Part shown: in pieces, positions 6,189 through 12,157 of the stretch
Layout: each line of letters begins with the position of its first letter
Numbering within the stretch: position 1 is the first letter of the stretch
DNA from: Candidatus Saccharimonadales bacterium
Lineage (GTDB): Bacteria; Patescibacteriota; Saccharimonadia; Saccharimonadales; Saccharimonadaceae
DNA length: 12,199 nucleotides
Direction: 5' to 3'
NCBI GenBank assembly: GCA_030145955.1
Contig: JASLCR010000048.1
Span: 1 to 12,199 of the forward strand
Translations under genes and position numbers: made by a program
Notes under the pieces: generated by a model
Database searches by the model: none
Seen by the model: the letters and a program-made list of their open reading frames with translations, nothing else
Told to the model about the DNA's origin: nothing

Positions 6189-7220
6189 TTAGTCTCTTGC
6201 ACGCAGGCCAACAGCTTGTTGTACTTTGAAAAGAGTTTGATTCGCCTGTTCGTTCATGGCAAGTTCCGATGAATGAAGCTTTGCGAGCACTAACTGATCA
6301 TCCACAGCGGCAAGCTTGGCTTGAAAATCTGTCAAAAAGCTGCGAAGTTCATCAGCAACAATTTGTTTGAAATCACCGTAGCGTTCCATGCCGGCAAGTT
6401 CTGCTGCTACTTCGTAGACGGTTTTGCCGCGTAGCAAGGCGAGTATTTCGAGCAGATTACTCACGCCGGGCTGCTCAAGTGGATCGTAGGCGACAGTTGC
6501 TTTATCGTCTGTTGTGGCACCCATAATTTTCTTTGCCGCGAGCTCAGGGTCGTCGCCGAGGAAGATGACTCCTCTGCCGCTATCATCTGATTTACTCATC
6601 TTTTTGGTCGGGTCGATAAGATCCATGATACGCAGCCCTTGATCTTTGCCAAAAAATTCATGCTGCTTTGAGACTGGCTCGGGCACAACAAATAACTCAC
6701 CAAAACGACTATTTATGCGTTCGGCAATATCACGGGTAAACTCAAGATGCTGCGTCTGGTCGTCTCCTACCGGTATGTATTTGGCGCCGTACAGCAAAAT
6801 ATCTGCAGCCATGAGTACAGGATAGTTAAAAAGTCCAACACTTACATCATCTTTACCCTGCGACTTATCTTTAAATTGGGTCATGCGGCCCATTTGCCCT
6901 ACTCCTGTAAAGCAATCAAGAATCCATGTCAGTTCACTGTGGGCTGGCACATAGCTCTGGCGATAGAGATGAATATTGGCATTGTCAAGCGGCAAGCCTG
7001 CAGCGACGAATAATCGCGCATTGTGTAGAATTTGATCGTATAGCTCACTGTGGTCTATAGGCGTCGTAAAGCTATGTAGATCGGGAATGAACATATTGAT
7101 CTGAAATTCGCTTGAACGAGTTTTCGCCATGTCGATCATTGGCAGTATGCCGCCAAAGTAGTTGCCAAGTGTCAGGTCGTTGTTGGCGCGCAGGCCAGTG
7201 AGTATTACAGGATTTGTCAT
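6189..7220 (-). CDS. trpS: Tryptophanyl-tRNA synthetase
   Basis: A class Ic aminoacyl-tRNA synthetase that charges tRNA-Trp in the cytosol. Seen: the HIGH-equivalent TLGNYFGG, the tryptophan-site region with VGDDQTQHLE, and the KMSKS loop as KKMSKSDD. Length is 343 aa from the ATG at 7220 (346 aa from the ATG at 7229), normal for bacterial TrpRS. I prefer 7220 because the ATG at 7229 lies inside the TATAAT -10 hexamer (7233-7228) and would not be in the mRNA. From 7220 the transcript would be leaderless. It heads a tight operon with the pseudouridine synthase and delta-prime genes. Readthrough from the upstream attenuator-like leader could add a second, regulated supply of transcript. Confidence 0.96.
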   Translation of the reverse strand: MTNPVILTGLRANNDLTLGNYFGGILPMIDMAKTRSSEFQINMFIPDLHSFTTPIDHSELYDQILHNARLFVAAGLPLDNANIHLYRQSYVPAHSELTWILDCFTGVGQMGRMTQFKDKSQGKDDVSVGLFNYPVLMAADILLYGAKYIPVGDDQTQHLEFTRDIAERINSRFGELFVVPEPVSKQHEFFGKDQGLRIMDLIDPTKKMSKSDDSGRGVIFLGDDPELAAKKIMGATTDDKATVAYDPLEQPGVSNLLEILALLRGKTVYEVAAELAGMERYGDFKQIVADELRSFLTDFQAKLAAVDDQLVLAKLHSSELAMNEQANQTLFKVQQAVGLRARD

Positions 7221-7227
7221 TGTTTTC

Positions 7228-7236
7228 ATTATAGCA
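7228..7236 (-). promoter_or_regulatory. Extended -10 promoter giving a leaderless trpS mRNA
   Basis: Minus strand: TGC (7236-7234) followed by TATAAT (7233-7228), then exactly 7 bases, then the ATG at 7220. No good -35 is visible. The predicted start is at or one base before the ATG. It lies between the small upstream ORF (stop at 7247) and trpS. Confidence 0.65.
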
Positions 7237-7246
7237 TTTCTTCAGA

Positions 7247-7462
7247 TTAGCAGAAGCTGCCATTGCCAGGCATTCGTCGAATAGCTGGAGGCGGAGCCAG
7301 CGCGGATGTAGTACCTTGTTCATCCTGTAATATCTCAAGCGTATGCATGGTGAGGCGCCGTGACTGCTGCAGACGTAGCTCTTGGTCGATGGCACGCTCG
7401 CCAAGTCCGGCATCGCTATTTTCTTGTATCATTTTTTGTCGTTGCTTAGTACTGAGTTCCAT
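7247..7462 (-). CDS. Small protein upstream of trpS, unknown
   Basis: This 71-aa ORF has ATG at 7462 with GGAG 9 bases upstream (within TTGGAG). The protein is polar and Gln/Glu/Arg-rich in the first 50 residues (probably helical), followed by a Pro/Gly-rich tail (ALAPPPAIRRMPGNGSFC). There is no signal peptide or membrane helix. It follows directly after the terminator of the putative Trp attenuator and ends 14 bases before the trpS -10, so it would be the first gene expressed on antitermination. I recognise no family. A TTG at 7498 would extend it by 12 codons but lies in the terminator T tract. It could be a chance ORF; the good ribosome-binding site and lack of any other gene here argue for it. 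Confidence 0.5.
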   Translation of the reverse strand: MELSTKQRQKMIQENSDAGLGERAIDQELRLQQSRRLTMHTLEILQDEQGTTSALAPPPAIRRMPGNGSFC

Positions 7463-7496
7463 TATTTTATTCTCCAATGTAGTATCTTTTGTATTC

Positions 7497-7517
7497 AAAA
7501 ACCGCCTTTCCTGGCGG
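7497..7517 (-). terminator. Intrinsic terminator upstream of the small ORF and trpS
   Basis: Minus strand: CCGCC (7517-7513), loop AGGAAA, GGCGG (7506-7502), then five T (7501-7497). It ends transcription arriving from the leader promoter and any from the hydrolase gene. Its 5' arm is also complementary to an upstream segment (7572-7562), see the attenuator entry. Confidence 0.75.
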
Positions 7518-7545
7518 CCTGATCAATACTTTTTAGAGAGTGTGT

Positions 7546-7620
7546 CTACAAAACACGGAGCAAACCGCCAGATGAACTGTCGGTAAACCAATATGCTCCT
7601 GCGTGCATGTAGTGTGTCAT
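7546..7620 (-). CDS. Putative 24-aa leader peptide with a Trp codon
   Basis: The ORF starts at the ATG at 7620, exactly 7 bases after the CATAAT -10, and ends with TAG at 7548-7546. The peptide is MTHYMHAGAYWFTDSSSGGL followed by LRVL. It has one Trp (codon 11), flanked by Tyr and Phe, and no recognisable protein domain. With no Shine-Dalgarno sequence it would be translated from a leaderless mRNA. Its position over the hairpin 1:2 segments is what a regulatory leader peptide needs. A classical Trp leader has two or more adjacent Trp codons; this has only one. Confidence 0.4.
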   Translation of the reverse strand: MTHYMHAGAYWFTDSSSGGLLRVL

Positions 7621-7627
7621 GCTGCAC

Positions 7628-7657
7628 ATTATGGCACAGCATACGCAGTATTTGCAA
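7628..7657 (-). promoter_or_regulatory. Promoter of the leader peptide / attenuator transcript
   Basis: Minus strand: TTGCAA (7657-7652), 18-base spacer, CATAAT (7633-7628) with TGC (7636-7634) just before. It begins 3 bases after the hydrolase stop codon. The predicted start at about 7621-7620 coincides with the leader ATG. Confidence 0.6.
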
Positions 7658-7660
7658 GGG

Positions 7661-8464
7661 TTATTTTGCTGCCCGATTGATGGCGCGAACAATGGGAGCG
7701 ATGTAATTGCGCCTGATCTCATGTGCGGCAATGATCTTTTCTGCGGTGATATGCTGATTACTTTGCTCAACTTTCTTAATGTTTTGTCCAATTACTAAAG
7801 GATCAAGCGTACCGTAGATGATATGCGTCGGAACTGTAATCTCTGCTGCATCATCAAGAGAAGTTTGATTGATAATCATTGCGCGCAAACTGCCGATGTA
7901 TGAGTGAAGGTTTTCTTTTGTAACGGAAAACGCTTTATTGATAAGCCTATATTTACTAGCAAAATCGGCTAGCGCAAAAAAGCGGTCAGGGTATCGCTCG
8001 GCTTGAGTGTATAAACGTCGTAAGACAGCGTCTGGATGGCGTGGAAGGCGCGTTGCGTCATCGGTGCGATACAGCGGGGGTGAGCAAAGAATAAGATCGC
8101 TCACAAGTGCTGGATACCGTTTAGCTATCTCTATAGCAACAAGTGAGCCAAGCGAGTGACCAACCACAATAATCTTCCCCGTTGGCCGTAGGCGAAGATA
8201 CGTGGCAAGCACTGAAGTTGCTTGTCGCTTTGCATCGTAGGTTGCCCAATCTGGCTTTGCGGATTCACCAAATCCCAGTAGGTCTACCGCGCTACAGTTG
8301 ATATCTACTGGAAGCTTATCGACGACATCCTTCCATATAGAGCCATTGTTACCTATACCGTGAAGAAACAACACCGTTGCTCTTGGGCGCTTAGTCCGAC
8401 GAAGTGTTCGTACATGAAGTATATACGGAACTTTAAGCCACTTGTGAATTAACCTATCGTACAT
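7661..8464 (-). CDS. Alpha/beta hydrolase
   Basis: This 267-aa cytosolic alpha/beta-fold hydrolase has the oxyanion-side motif LFLHGIGNNGSIW at 32-44, the nucleophile elbow VGHSLGS at 101-107 (Ser104), Asp221 in YGTLDPLV and the catalytic His248 in AAHEIRRN. A lid domain probably spans about 130-200. The substrate is not predictable; esterase, lipase or thioesterase roles are all possible. I chose the ATG at 8464: TGC-TAAGAT sits exactly 7 bases upstream as at trpS, so a leaderless mRNA is likely. A TTG at 8485 gives 7 more residues and has AGAGGA 5 bases upstream, but that sequence is the 3' arm of the preceding terminator hairpin. It is read as a separate unit between the ribosomal operon and the trpS region. 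Confidence 0.88.
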   Translation of the reverse strand: MYDRLIHKWLKVPYILHVRTLRRTKRPRATVLFLHGIGNNGSIWKDVVDKLPVDINCSAVDLLGFGESAKPDWATYDAKRQATSVLATYLRLRPTGKIIVVGHSLGSLVAIEIAKRYPALVSDLILCSPPLYRTDDATRLPRHPDAVLRRLYTQAERYPDRFFALADFASKYRLINKAFSVTKENLHSYIGSLRAMIINQTSLDDAAEITVPTHIIYGTLDPLVIGQNIKKVEQSNQHITAEKIIAAHEIRRNYIAPIVRAINRAAK

Positions 8465-8471
8465 CCTTTCT

Positions 8472-8480
8472 ATCTTAGCA
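8472..8480 (-). promoter_or_regulatory. Extended -10 promoter of the alpha/beta hydrolase
   Basis: Minus strand: TGC (8480-8478), TAAGAT (8477-8472), 7 bases, ATG at 8464. No convincing -35; the -35 zone falls inside the terminator stem of the ribosomal operon. Weaker hexamer than the others, called mainly because spacing and TGC match trpS and the leader ORF. Confidence 0.45.
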
Positions 8481-8482
8481 AA

Positions 8483-8509
8483 CAAAAACGTCCTCTTGAT
8501 AGAGGACGT
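8483..8509 (-). terminator. Terminator of the ribosomal protein operon
   Basis: Minus strand: ACGTCCTCT (8509-8501), loop ATCA, AGAGGACGT (8496-8488), then a T-rich run (8487-8483). GCAAAC/GTTTGC just outside can extend the stem. It is 24 bases after the rpsI stop and is the strongest terminator in the window. Confidence 0.92.
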
Positions 8510-8533
8510 CGTTTGCGCATTTGTATAGATATA

Positions 8534-8932
8534 CTAACGCTTCGAGAACTGCTCGCGCTTACGTGCTGAGCGAAGACCGTACTTCTTGCGCTCTTTCTCG
8601 CGTGGATCACGCTTGAGGAACTCTGCTTTCTTCAATGTTGAACGAAGATCAGCATGCTCAACAGTCAGAGCTTTTGCGATAGCAAGCTTGATAGCATCAA
8701 CTTGACCGCTCATGCCGCCGCCGCTTACGCGTACAGTAACATCAAACTCTTTCTGCTTGTTTACAAGTGCAAGTGGATCAGTAATTTCAGCGAGAAGCGT
8801 CTTGTTGCCGTCGAGGTACTCAGCGGCTGGCTTTTCGTTGATAGTTACATTACCTTTGCCCTTATAGAGGCGTGCACGTGCAGTTGCACTTTTGCGTCGG
8901 CCAAGTCCGTAGGCGTATTTTGCATCAGCCAT
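8534..8932 (-). CDS. rpsI: Ribosomal protein uS9
   Basis: This 132-aa small-subunit protein has YGLGRRKSATARARL near the N-terminus, GGGMSGQVDAI in the middle and the C-terminal tail ending RKREQFSKR, whose final SKR reaches the P-site tRNA. Length is normal. It is the last gene of the operon, starting one base after the rplM stop with GAGG about 8-9 bases upstream. The rplM-rpsI pair is conserved in most bacteria; here it is attached to the end of the alpha operon. Confidence 0.98.
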   Translation of the reverse strand: MADAKYAYGLGRRKSATARARLYKGKGNVTINEKPAAEYLDGNKTLLAEITDPLALVNKQKEFDVTVRVSGGGMSGQVDAIKLAIAKALTVEHADLRSTLKKAEFLKRDPREKERKKYGLRSARKREQFSKR

Positions 8933-8933
8933 A

Positions 8934-9365
8934 TTACTTTACCTCAACTTTCTCAGGCTTTTGAGCTGCGTGCTCGTGTTCGGCACCAGCGTAGATCTTC
9001 AGGCGCTTCATACGCTCTGGAGATAACTTGTTCTTTGGAAGCATACCTTTAACAGATGCTTCGATGATGCGCTCTGGGAACTTCTCGCGAACTTCTTCGA
9101 GACGTGCATCGCGAATACCACCAGGGAAACCACTGTGACGGTAGTAGATCTTTTGAAGTTCTTTATCACCGGTCACAGGCACTTCAGCAGCATTGATAAC
9201 GATCACGTAGTCACCACCATCGATGTGCGGAGTGTAAGTTGGCTTATACTTACCGATGAGGTATTTTGCAATCTCTGTAGAAAGACGACCAAGTGGTGCA
9301 TCCTTTGCATCGATGACAATCCATCGGCGTGATACTTCGCTAGGCTTTTGTGAGTAGGTTTTCAT
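8934..9365 (-). CDS. rplM: Ribosomal protein uL13
   Basis: This 143-aa large-subunit protein has WIVIDAKDAPLGRLST at about 15-30, YYRHSGFPGG in the middle and the signature VKGMLPKNKL at about 104-113. Its ATG overlaps the rplQ stop by one base (TAATG), and AAGGAG lies 8 bases upstream. The C-terminal tail is charged (HEHAAQKPEKVEVK). Confidence 0.98.
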   Translation of the reverse strand: MKTYSQKPSEVSRRWIVIDAKDAPLGRLSTEIAKYLIGKYKPTYTPHIDGGDYVIVINAAEVPVTGDKELQKIYYRHSGFPGGIRDARLEEVREKFPERIIEASVKGMLPKNKLSPERMKRLKIYAGAEHEHAAQKPEKVEVK

Positions 9366-9775
9366 TACTTACTCTCCTTTACGGCTGCTTTCGGGGCAGG
9401 TTTAGCGATATCTTTTAATTCGTCGACAAAGCTGATGCGTGCAAGCTGTGCACCATCACCAATACGAACACGGGTGCGTTCAACGCGTACGTGTCCAGAG
9501 GTGCGTCCACTTAGCTGGGGCGCAATCTCGTCGACTAGCTTGAAGGCTGCTGCTTGAGTATTAAGCTTTGCAATTACCATACGACGATTTGCAAGATCAC
9601 CCTTCTTCGCTTTTGTAATAAGCTTTTCAATGTAGCGGACAAGTTCTTTTGCCTTAGGCAGCGTTGTCTCAATAGAACCATGTTCTACAAGATTTGTCGC
9701 TAGACCCTTTAGCAGGGCGCGGCGCTGATCGCGCTCACGTCCAAACTTGCGTCCTTTATATCCGTGTCTATGCAT
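9365..9775 (-). CDS. rplQ: Ribosomal protein bL17
   Basis: This 136-aa protein begins MHRHGYKGRKFGRERDQRRA, matching the bL17 N-terminus (E. coli MRHRKSGRQLNRNSSHRQA). It carries the LVEHGSIETTLPKAKELR-like helix and LARISFVDE near the end of the core, followed by a Lys/Ala-rich tail. It starts 3 bases after the rpoA stop with GGAG 9 bases upstream. The position after rpoA is the usual one. Confidence 0.97.
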   Translation of the reverse strand: MHRHGYKGRKFGRERDQRRALLKGLATNLVEHGSIETTLPKAKELVRYIEKLITKAKKGDLANRRMVIAKLNTQAAAFKLVDEIAPQLSGRTSGHVRVERTRVRIGDGAQLARISFVDELKDIAKPAPKAAVKESK

Positions 9776-9778
9776 GGT

Positions 9779-10702
9779 TTAGAGCTCCAATTCAGTAAGC
9801 TTATCTTTTACTTCATCGAGAGCTTTCGACCCAAAGCCCTTTAGTTCACGAAGATCTTGCTCGGTCAATGTCACGAGGTCATGTACAGTGCGAATGTCAT
9901 TATTAACGAGTGCGTTTGCAGTACGTGCAGACAGATTTAGGTCTTCGATTGATGTATTGAGCTGGCTAGCTTCGTCGCTTTCATCCTGGCCAAGTGCAGG
10001 TGCTGCTTCAACTTGAGTTGCGCCGGCAAGTGCAGTGTACTGGTTAACCAAGATAGCCGCAGCTTCTTCGAATGCATCCTTAGGAGTGATAGCGCCGTTA
10101 GTTTCAACGGTCAGACGAAGCTGATCAAGATTAGTCTCCTGACCAACACGAGTACCGTCAACCTTGTAACGTACACGAAGTACTGGACTGAAGACAGCAT
10201 CAAGTGCGATCATGTCGCTGTGAAGACGTGACGTACTTGAGTCTTCAATAGTACGGTAACCGCGGCCTGAATCGACCACGAGATCCATTACAAGACTTGC
10301 TTTTGGATCATCGATAGTAGCAATTACTTGCTCTGGGTTGACGATTTCTACGTCAGCCGTTGTCTTGATATCAGCGGCAGTGACTTCACCGGCGCCTTTC
10401 TTTTCAAGACGGAGTTCAACTGGCTCGTCAGAGTGAACACGAACATAGACATTCTTAAGGTTCAGCATGATGTCGACGACATCTTCCTTGATACCTTTTA
10501 CTGTCGTAAATTCGTGCGTTGCACCTTCAACACGGAAGGCAACGATTGCACCACCACGAATGCTTGAAAGAAGCACGCGTCGGAGGCTATTACCAAGCGT
10601 ATTGCCGTATCCAGCCTGCATTGGCTCAACAACAAAAGTCGCGCTGGTACTTGAGTGCTCATCAACTTTGGCAAGCACTGGGTTGTAAATAGCGTTTGAC
10701 AT
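9779..10702 (-). CDS. rpoA: RNA polymerase alpha subunit
   Basis: This 307-aa alpha subunit scaffolds RNA polymerase assembly. The N-terminal assembly domain (about 1-230) contains GYGNTLGNSLRRVLLSS at 31-47, the dimer-interface segment. A short acidic linker (about 232-250) leads to the C-terminal domain (about 252-307), which keeps the DNA-contact residues Arg260 and Asn263 in SARTAN (E. coli Arg265 and Asn268) and a helix-hairpin-helix ending GFGSKALDEV. UP-element and activator contact are therefore possible. It is shorter than E. coli alpha (329 aa), mostly in the linker and end. GGGAG lies 9 bases before the ATG, 18 bases after rpsD. Confidence 0.98.
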   Translation of the reverse strand: MSNAIYNPVLAKVDEHSSTSATFVVEPMQAGYGNTLGNSLRRVLLSSIRGGAIVAFRVEGATHEFTTVKGIKEDVVDIMLNLKNVYVRVHSDEPVELRLEKKGAGEVTAADIKTTADVEIVNPEQVIATIDDPKASLVMDLVVDSGRGYRTIEDSSTSRLHSDMIALDAVFSPVLRVRYKVDGTRVGQETNLDQLRLTVETNGAITPKDAFEEAAAILVNQYTALAGATQVEAAPALGQDESDEASQLNTSIEDLNLSARTANALVNNDIRTVHDLVTLTEQDLRELKGFGSKALDEVKDKLTELEL

Positions 10703-10720
10703 TACGTAAATCTCCCTTTA

Positions 10721-11338
10721 TTAGCGTGAGTAGTACTCAACGATTAGTTGTTCATTGATATCTGCTTCGGCTTCTTCACGCTTCGGTAGGCCAGTGACTG
10801 AAATCTTCAGACCCTTTGCATCGCTCTTGAGCCAGCTAAGGCTGCCCTGAATTGAGTTACCGATAACGTCATTGATCTGTGTAAAGTAGCCATTCTTTGC
10901 GCTCTTTGGGCGGACTGTAATCTCATCACCGGGTTTAAGACGGATTGATGGGATATCAACACGGCGGCCGTTAAGCATAAAGTTACCATGGCTTACGAGC
11001 TGACGTGCACCACGACGACTAACTGCAAAACCTGCGCGGTAAACAGCGTTGTCAAGACGAAGCTCAAGTAGCTGGAGAAGGTTCTCACCTGCAAGACCGT
11101 CTTTACGAGTTGCTTCTTTCATAAGACGAGCAAATTGCTTCTCAAGAAGACCATATGTGCGACGTACTTTTTGCTTCTCGCGAAGCTGTGTTGCATATAG
11201 ACTTGGCTTGCTCTGACGACCATGCGCGTGCTCACCTGGAATACCAGACTTCCGTAGCATAATCTTGTGTGCTTTTGGATGAAGCGCATAGCCTTCACGG
11301 CGAGATTGCTTCACAATAGGACTTCGATCTCGTGCCAT
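10721..11338 (-). CDS. rpsD: Ribosomal protein uS4
   Basis: This 205-aa primary 16S rRNA-binding protein begins MARDRSPIVKQSRREGYAL and has QLREKQKVRRTYGLLEKQF (about 67-85), an S4 RNA-binding domain (LELRLDNAVYRAGFAVSRR, about 95-113) and the usual INEQLIVEYYSR end. There are no cysteines, so this is the zinc-free form. I place the start at 11338 (GGAG 8 bases upstream, 1 base after the rpsK stop); a longer frame to 11386 would overlap rpsK by 47 bases and add residues not found in the family. uS4 represses the alpha operon in E. coli; no such RNA site is visible here because the operon's 5' end is outside the window. Confidence 0.97.
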   Translation of the reverse strand: MARDRSPIVKQSRREGYALHPKAHKIMLRKSGIPGEHAHGRQSKPSLYATQLREKQKVRRTYGLLEKQFARLMKEATRKDGLAGENLLQLLELRLDNAVYRAGFAVSRRGARQLVSHGNFMLNGRRVDIPSIRLKPGDEITVRPKSAKNGYFTQINDVIGNSIQGSLSWLKSDAKGLKISVTGLPKREEAEADINEQLIVEYYSR

Positions 11339-11339
11339 A

Positions 11340-11750
11340 CTATACTCTCCTTTGCTTGCGTGCACGTGTACCACCGTGTGGGACACCTGTCACGTCTTTG
11401 ATTGACTCTACCTGCATGTCGAAGCCAGATACGGCACGGATAGCTGCATCACGTCCAAGACCTACGCCCTTTACGAATACATCAACTGATTTCATGCCGT
11501 GGAGGCTCTTTGCGAGCTCCGCTGCTTTTTCAGCAGCGATCTGTGCTGCATATGCAGTACCTTTTTTACTTCCGCGGAAGCCACATGCACCTGCACTTGA
11601 CGCACAAAGGACTGCGCCCTTTTTGTCTGTGAAAGTGATAATGGTGTTATTGAAGCTAGCCTGGATATGCATCTGGCCAGCTGGAACAGCGCGGCGCTGT
11701 TTCTTGCGTGGTGCAGCCTTAGGAGCGGCTGCTGTGGTTGTTTCTGCCAT
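11340..11750 (-). CDS. rpsK: Ribosomal protein uS11
   Basis: This 136-aa platform protein has an Ala/Lys-rich N-terminal extension (1-20), then QMHIQASFNNTIITFTD, GFRGSKKGTAYAAQIAAEKAA and the C-terminal GVPHGGTRARKQRRV. The position of the very conserved Asn in the HNG motif (E. coli PHNGCR) is Gly here. AAGGAG lies 10 bases before the ATG, 18 bases after rpsM. Confidence 0.98.
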   Translation of the reverse strand: MAETTTAAAPKAAPRKKQRRAVPAGQMHIQASFNNTIITFTDKKGAVLCASSAGACGFRGSKKGTAYAAQIAAEKAAELAKSLHGMKSVDVFVKGVGLGRDAAIRAVSGFDMQVESIKDVTGVPHGGTRARKQRRV

Positions 11751-11768
11751 AACGTATTAGCTCCTTTC

Positions 11769-12155
11769 CTAGGTTTTAGTTGCTGCTTTAGGTTGTGCGC
11801 CACCGACAGCCACTGCCTTACCCTTACGAGTTCGTGCATTCGTACGAGTACGCTGACCGTTTACTGGAAGACCTGCCTTGTGGCGGAGGCCACGGTAGGC
11901 GTTGATGTCTTTAAGACGCTTGATATTGTTGGTTACGAGACGTTGGAGATCGCCCTCGGTGACATATTCTTTGTCGATAATGTCACGGAGCTTCTGTTCT
12001 TCAGCCTCGGTGAGATCCTTCACCCGAGTGGTCGGCTCGATATTAGCCGCCGCAAGGATGTCTCGTGAGTGCTTTTTGCCGATGCCGTAGATATACGTCA
12101 ACGCAATGTGCACTTGCTTTTCAGAAGGTATTACTACCCCAGAAATTCGAGCCAT
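11769..12155 (-). CDS. rpsM: Ribosomal protein uS13
   Basis: This 128-aa small-subunit head protein has MARISGVVIPSEKQVHIALT, the helix-two-turn-helix YIYGIGKKHSRDIL, then NAYRGLRHKAGLPVNGQRT and NARTRKG near the tail. The end is an Ala/Lys-rich extension that reaches toward tRNA in the ribosome. It starts 2 bases after the rpmJ stop. Confidence 0.98.
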   Translation of the reverse strand: MARISGVVIPSEKQVHIALTYIYGIGKKHSRDILAAANIEPTTRVKDLTEAEEQKLRDIIDKEYVTEGDLQRLVTNNIKRLKDINAYRGLRHKAGLPVNGQRTRTNARTRKGKAVAVGGAQPKAATKT

Positions 12156-12157
12156 GC

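Larger units (their letters stand above)
7497..7620 (-). promoter_or_regulatory. Candidate ribosome-mediated transcription attenuator (Trp-responsive?)
   Basis: Three mutually exclusive pairings can be drawn on the minus-strand transcript. Hairpin 1:2 has outer stem GGAGCA (7599-7594) with TGCTCC (7562-7557) and inner ACCG/CGGT plus CAG/CTG (7584-7577 with 7571-7564, one A-G mismatch, 5-base loop). Antiterminator 2:3 pairs CTGGCGG (7571-7565) with CCGCCAG (7517-7511), extendable by G-U and U-A pairs to 11 positions. Terminator 3:4 is at 7517-7497. The leader ORF at 7620-7546 runs through segments 1 and 2, with its single Trp codon at 7590-7588 in the 5' side of hairpin 1:2. A ribosome stalled there would cover segment 1 and leave segment 2 free to form the antiterminator. 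The geometry is seen; Trp control of the downstream genes is inference. Confidence 0.45.

Noticed and set aside
7497..7660. T-box riboswitch for trpS
   Set aside because: I looked for the T-box sequence (AGGGUGGAACCGCG-like) and the usual stem I with a Trp specifier loop and found neither; the terminator is much smaller than in T-box leaders.
11339..11386. ATG at 11386 as start of uS4
   Set aside because: The added residues overlap the end of rpsK and do not match the uS4 family, which starts at MAR (11338).
11332..12090. Long plus-strand frames opposite rpsK and rpsM
   Set aside because: They mirror the codon bias of ribosomal protein genes on the minus strand and have no ribosome-binding sites or family features.
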